A DNA stretch of 64,000 bases, taken from NCBI GenBank assembly GCA_014549065.1, contig JACDOX010000023.1, positions 4,951,161 to 5,015,160 on the forward strand, read 5' to 3'. Below, in pieces: positions 60,286 to 64,000 of this stretch (its first letter is position 1; every line of letters begins with the position of its first letter). The translations under genes and the position numbers were made by a program. Source of the DNA: Cardinalis cardinalis. Lineage: Eukaryota > Chordata > Aves > Passeriformes > Cardinalidae. The notes under the pieces are model-generated. The model did no database searches, was not told where the DNA came from, and was given only the letters and a program-made list of their open reading frames with translations.

Positions 60286-61989
60286 CGTGCCTCTATGTCT
60301 TGTGGTGCTAGTACACCTTTAAAAAATCTTTCCTTAAGTCTTTCTCCATTCTTAAATTTCCTTCCTGTTAACAGTAATTACAATTCCTTACCTCGGAGAA
60401 CAAAGCCATTAAGGACTTTGGGGTGTGTAAATATCCTGGAAATGAAGGATGACTAAAAATTTAGGTTATGCTGAAGAAACATAGATTATTAGAAAGAGCT
60501 CGAGTAACAAGTGCTGCACAAGTGCTAATTGTGTGTCAGTCTTGTTGGAGGTGGGTGCTGACTGGTTACCAAATCTACTGCCAGCTTCCATGTAATTAGG
60601 GCACAAGTGTCTTGAAAAAGACACACAGTGTTTTCAAAAATATCCCACAAAATGCCCCACAGTTTCCTTTCTGCAACAGACACTGGAGCAAGGCCAGATC
60701 CACCCTGCTCTTGGCCTCCACACCCTGATGGTTCATGGTTCACACTAGCAGGGTCACACTGTTGATGTGGGGTTAAGTGAACAGGAAAGCCATTAAAATT
60801 TATGTGATTTTGGCAATGTGCTGTATTTTCCCTGTCTCAATCTTATGATTGTCAGTAAAAAAAAATAAAAAACCAGTAAATAGAAAGGAAAGGAAAAAAA
60901 ATAACAAGGAGAGAAAGAGGGAAGCATTAGAGCCATTCAAAGAAAATTTTCAGTTTAACATTGGCTTTATCATTTAGGTTAAAGTTGAAATCTTCATCAC
61001 CAAAAGATGATATGCTGGTGGAGATAGCACACTTCAGAAGCATTCAAAGAATGCAAAGAATTGATTGATGTCTAGAGATGGTCACAAAGTTTCCATATAC
61101 ATTTATTTGGGTGACCAGTTGGTTTTTATGCTTTATGAAAATTATCTACTCTGGAGTTTTCCATATTTTGTCTTTACATATGTAGAAACACACAAGAGAA
61201 AGTTTTTCATTTTAAACTGATAGTTACCAGGAGTCTGTGTTTTAAAAGCCACTATTTTTGTTGCTAGAGATTGGATTTCAGATACCTTAATTTCTTATTC
61301 TTTTATATGGGCCAGGTTTTTATCTACCTTTCCCAAGATGCACTGACAAGTGTTGAGATCAAATCATCCATTTTCTATCATATAAATATAACATATTCTT
61401 ATAAATAAAGGAGTTCTGCAGTTTTTGATTGGGATTAGTGAATCATGGAGCCAAAGGGCAACGAGGCTGTCAGAGTGACTAGGAAACACACGAGTTACAA
61501 GCCCATGAANTACCAGGATATTTTAAAATCAAAAGTCATAGCCTTTGGATAAAGATTTGGGGAAAAAAATTTAAAGATGAACACTGAGGAAAAATGAGAA
61601 TCTTTGGAANATAAGGTAAGACAAACTGAAAGCAGGCTGAGCAAATGATATCATGTTGGGTGACTCCTAAAGGAAAATATTTGAGACCGAACCAGTTCAA
61701 GGTAGTGCGTGCCTTAAATCCATGGATCCTCAGATCCTCTGGAGTGTGCCTTGATGTGAGGAAAGGATTTTGTTGCCTTCCTTTTCTACATGCTTTGGGA
61801 ATGCTTTTAAGAAATTCTAAACACACTGGGAAGTGAAAGCTCTTGGGCTATANGGTCAAATCTCCTCCAGACACCTTTGGAATGATGTCTTTAGTGAGCG
61901 TCCTGGGCCCTTTCCTTTACATTAGAGCTGGGGACATTTTGACCCTTGGCTGGAAGTGCTGAATACTTAGAGGGGTAAGGAGTCTACAA
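60286..61989. other. non-coding sequence, no gene recognised
   Basis: A-rich tracts at about 60855-60905. A 117-codon plus frame (60103-60456) merely continues out of the LINE in another phase. A 96-codon minus frame (61536-61826) lacks motifs. Confidence 0.5.
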
Positions 61990-62420
61990 GTGAGCTCAGT
62001 TGGATCTACCATTGTGGCTGAGCATCTTATGAAAGGAAGATCAGCCATACTTCACCAGGGGGTTTCTCCACCTGAAATGCAAGGAAATTGCACCTTGGTN
62101 CCTATGACTTCTCCTGCCCCTGTCACTCAGCCAACAGTTGGTCAAATGCTACCTGGAAAATTCAAAACAATCCCAACCCAAGAGTCACAGCCAGGCCTTG
62201 CTTCCCAACTTTCACTTTCCATGATGATTTTCTGCCTGAATACATATAAGAGGAGTAAATGGGAATTCAAATTCTGTGACAACTCATTATAGTTTTTTTC
62301 TGCTTCAGTAACCTTATTGATTACAGAAAAGACTGATTGAACGTATGCTTCATATTTTTTCCCCCAACACTTTCAATAAATCCCCTTTATGTGCCACAAA
62401 AAAATAAATAAATAAGTAAA
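61990..62420 (+). pseudogene. possible retrocopied transcript 3' end (poly(A) signal plus A-rich tail)
   Basis: AATAAA at 62375-62380 is followed after about 17 bases by an A-rich run with TAAA interruptions (62398-62420). That is the geometry of a polyadenylated transcript inserted by retroposition and then slightly mutated. The preceding 400 bases hold a 100-codon frame (61990-62292) with no recognised domain, so a parent gene cannot be named and the left limit is arbitrary. Target-site duplications were not found by eye. An ordinary AT-rich coincidence is the main alternative. Confidence 0.2.
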
Positions 62421-63189
62421 GTGTGTCTTCCTGACAGCTGGCTGTAGAGTAAACTTAGAGCACCTGCTTTCTTCCCTTTTGTTCATTTTTTACTGCTAAA
62501 TGAATAACACTTAACACTAAATAAAGAAGGAGGGTGACCATGACTACTGAAAAAAATTCAAAGGCAGCCTGTGCATTGCTTGTAAGGAACTGATTGCAAA
62601 CATGTAGTGTAGGGCAGATAACAATATTCCTGCACAATAATCTAGCAGTAATTCACACTGTGGTTTAAGTGCCAGATCCTCATGAAAGACACTGAATAAT
62701 CTAAGGCAACTCTACTCTGTCAGGTGCCACGNGTTTCTCTGGCAAATTTAACAGATAACGCATTTAAAGGTGCTGGTAGGACAAGCAGTGTCCTTGAAAG
62801 CTGGCAGGAGGGGACATGAGCAACTCTGCCTTATTTTGGCCTCATCTGTAGGAGGGTTTGGGGAAAAAACCCCCAACCTTCTTGAGGTCTTGATTATTTT
62901 GTTTGTAAATAACCATCTGCTTCTTTCTGATCAAGAGCCAGCATAGTAAGGTATGACCCCAGGGAAAGCTGTGATTGATACTCCGCCACCTCTGTTAGCA
63001 GGGGTGCCACACAAAAGATAGTGCGAGGCCCACCAGTGGCCCATGATGAAAAAGAATACACTTTCTTTAAAAATGTAAATGATCCGCTATTATAAAGGGA
63101 TGCAGGTGGCATAGGGGAAAAGCCCAGCCATCAAACACCTCATTTCTGTCATACCTACCTACCCTCCCCTCTCCCACTCGTTTGTCAGT
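62421..63189. other. non-coding sequence, nothing recognised
   Basis: No frame above 72 codons and no repeat recognised. Contains TTTGGGGAAAAAACCCCCAA at about 62857. Confidence 0.5.
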
Positions 63190-63269
63190 CCAGCTGCTGA
63201 TCTTGCTCTGGAGAGAGCGGCTTCCCCGGCGCGGCATCACCCCCGGGTTGTGCCGTCTGCCCTGAGCCA
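63190..63269. other. small CpG-rich patch next to the SINE
   Basis: About eight CpGs in a hundred bases (AGCGGCTTCCCCGGCGCGGC, CCCCCGGGTTGTGCCG) against CpG-poor flanks. It abuts the MIR-like element but does not match its head. Confidence 0.4.
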
Positions 63270-63445
63270 CGTCTTTGTCACTGGCTCACCACTGACTCAG
63301 AGTGTGACCTTGGGCAAGTCCCCTAAGCTCTCTGTGCATCAGTTTATCTACTGGTGAACTAGATATAATACTTTTACTGAGGATTATGGCAATTAAATGC
63401 TGTTTGTAAAGCACGCCGAGATCCTCCATGCTCCAGAAATGAATA
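63270..63445 (+). mobile_element. MIR-like CORE-SINE with L2/CR1-type tail
   Basis: The plus strand carries GTGTGACCTTGGGCAAGTCC, CTAAGCTCTCTGTGCATCAG, TTTATCTACTGGTGAACTAG, then TTACTGAGGATTATGGCAATTAAATG and TGTAAAGCACGCCGAGATCC. This is the conserved order of MIR-family SINEs (GTGACCTTGGGCAAGTCAC..CTCTGTGCCTCAGTTT..GAGGATTAAATG..TGTAAAGCGCTT), with a GAGATCCT end like the LINE-derived tails of amniote relatives. These tRNA-derived elements do not code for protein and were moved by LINE enzymes in trans. The copy is old but unusually complete for a bird. Confidence 0.8.
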
Positions 63446-64000
63446 TTCTGGCTATGAGGCTGCTGTGCAGATCTATCACAGCCTACCAGTGAGAGTTGCT
63501 GCTAAGTTCCTGTGCTGTCTTCCTTGTTTCCAAGGACTTTGAGGACCTGTCCTGGGAAGTGGGAGTGCTAAGGAGATCAAGAGTTTTTTGCTGAGCAAAA
63601 TGGTTAGGTATGCTGTTTCACTTGTGGCAGTCCTTGTGTATTCTGCGTTAAAAAAAAAAAAATTCAGCTGCTTATAAGTGTTTCTGTCTATCTAACATTT
63701 AAAAAATCAGCTGCTGAGAATTGTTTTTGGCTGTTCAGTGTTCACANCCTTCCCTGCAACCCAGCATTAACACTGGTAAAGAGTGAATTTTACCGGGTAG
63801 AAACTGGTGGGAAAACTGTTCAATGAATTTAACAAAAAAAAAGGGAGTGAGGGGAAATAGGTTATAGAACCCTCTGGTGTCTGGTGGATTTTTTCACTTA
63901 GGTATTTCAGCCTAATATGCTTTTAGTGGAAAGATTCCAAAATGTACAACCAGGAAAAAAAAAGGGAGGTAAATTCAGTGTTTTTCCACTCCAGTGAATG
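63446..64000. other. non-coding sequence with A-runs
   Basis: A12 at about 63651-63662, A9 at about 63833-63841 and A8 at about 63956-63963. No gene or repeat family recognised; the window ends here. Confidence 0.5.

Overview
The window reads as nuclear DNA from a vertebrate, most likely a bird. Three things point there: AT-rich single-copy sequence with no compact genes; interspersed repeats dominated by old CR1-type LINE fragments; and, at 23648-23990, a minus-strand piece of an LTR whose end sequence I recognise as a common avian endogenous-retrovirus family. A MIR-like SINE near the right edge and short CA, GTT and CAAAA repeats fit the same picture. About 60 isolated N calls and one 90-N gap mark a draft assembly.

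I find no confident protein-coding gene, rRNA, tRNA, CRISPR array or operon. The longest open frames (212, 185 and 183 codons) have low-complexity, domain-free translations and look like chance. The best coding candidate is a 112-codon minus-strand frame at 17958-18296, with a plausible splice acceptor and a downstream AATAAA. I cannot identify its product.

Layout. 1-6.3 kb: unique sequence with an AT-rich 17-bp hairpin at 3.86 kb. 6.3-6.7 kb: CR1-like LINE fragment. 9.9-10.1 kb: antisense CR1 3' end. 10-23.6 kb: mostly unique sequence, with the candidate exon at 18 kb and several AT-rich stretches that look like conserved non-coding DNA. 23.6-24 kb: LTR fragment broken at its TATA region. 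25.1-27 kb: a second CR1-like LINE, related to the 6.3 kb copy. 27-43 kb: unique sequence with simple repeats, a CR1 3' tail (32.2 kb), a CpG-rich islet (32.4-32.6 kb) and a G-rich tract (34.8 kb). 43-49 kb: a 39-bp near-perfect palindrome, a G13 run, CR1 endonuclease and pre-RT pieces and a 24-bp perfect palindrome. 53.3 kb: gap. 58.6-60.3 kb: the best LINE copy, a decayed reverse transcriptase and 3' end. 62.4 kb: a poly(A) signal followed by an A-rich tail. 63.3 kb: MIR-like SINE.

Nothing here works together as a pathway. The simplest reading is a gene-poor intergenic or intronic region with decaying retroelements and possible regulatory islands. I did not find a convincing new biological system; the items most worth checking are the 18 kb exon candidate, the palindromes, the collinear LINE pieces and the N-free block at 19.9-34.4 kb.
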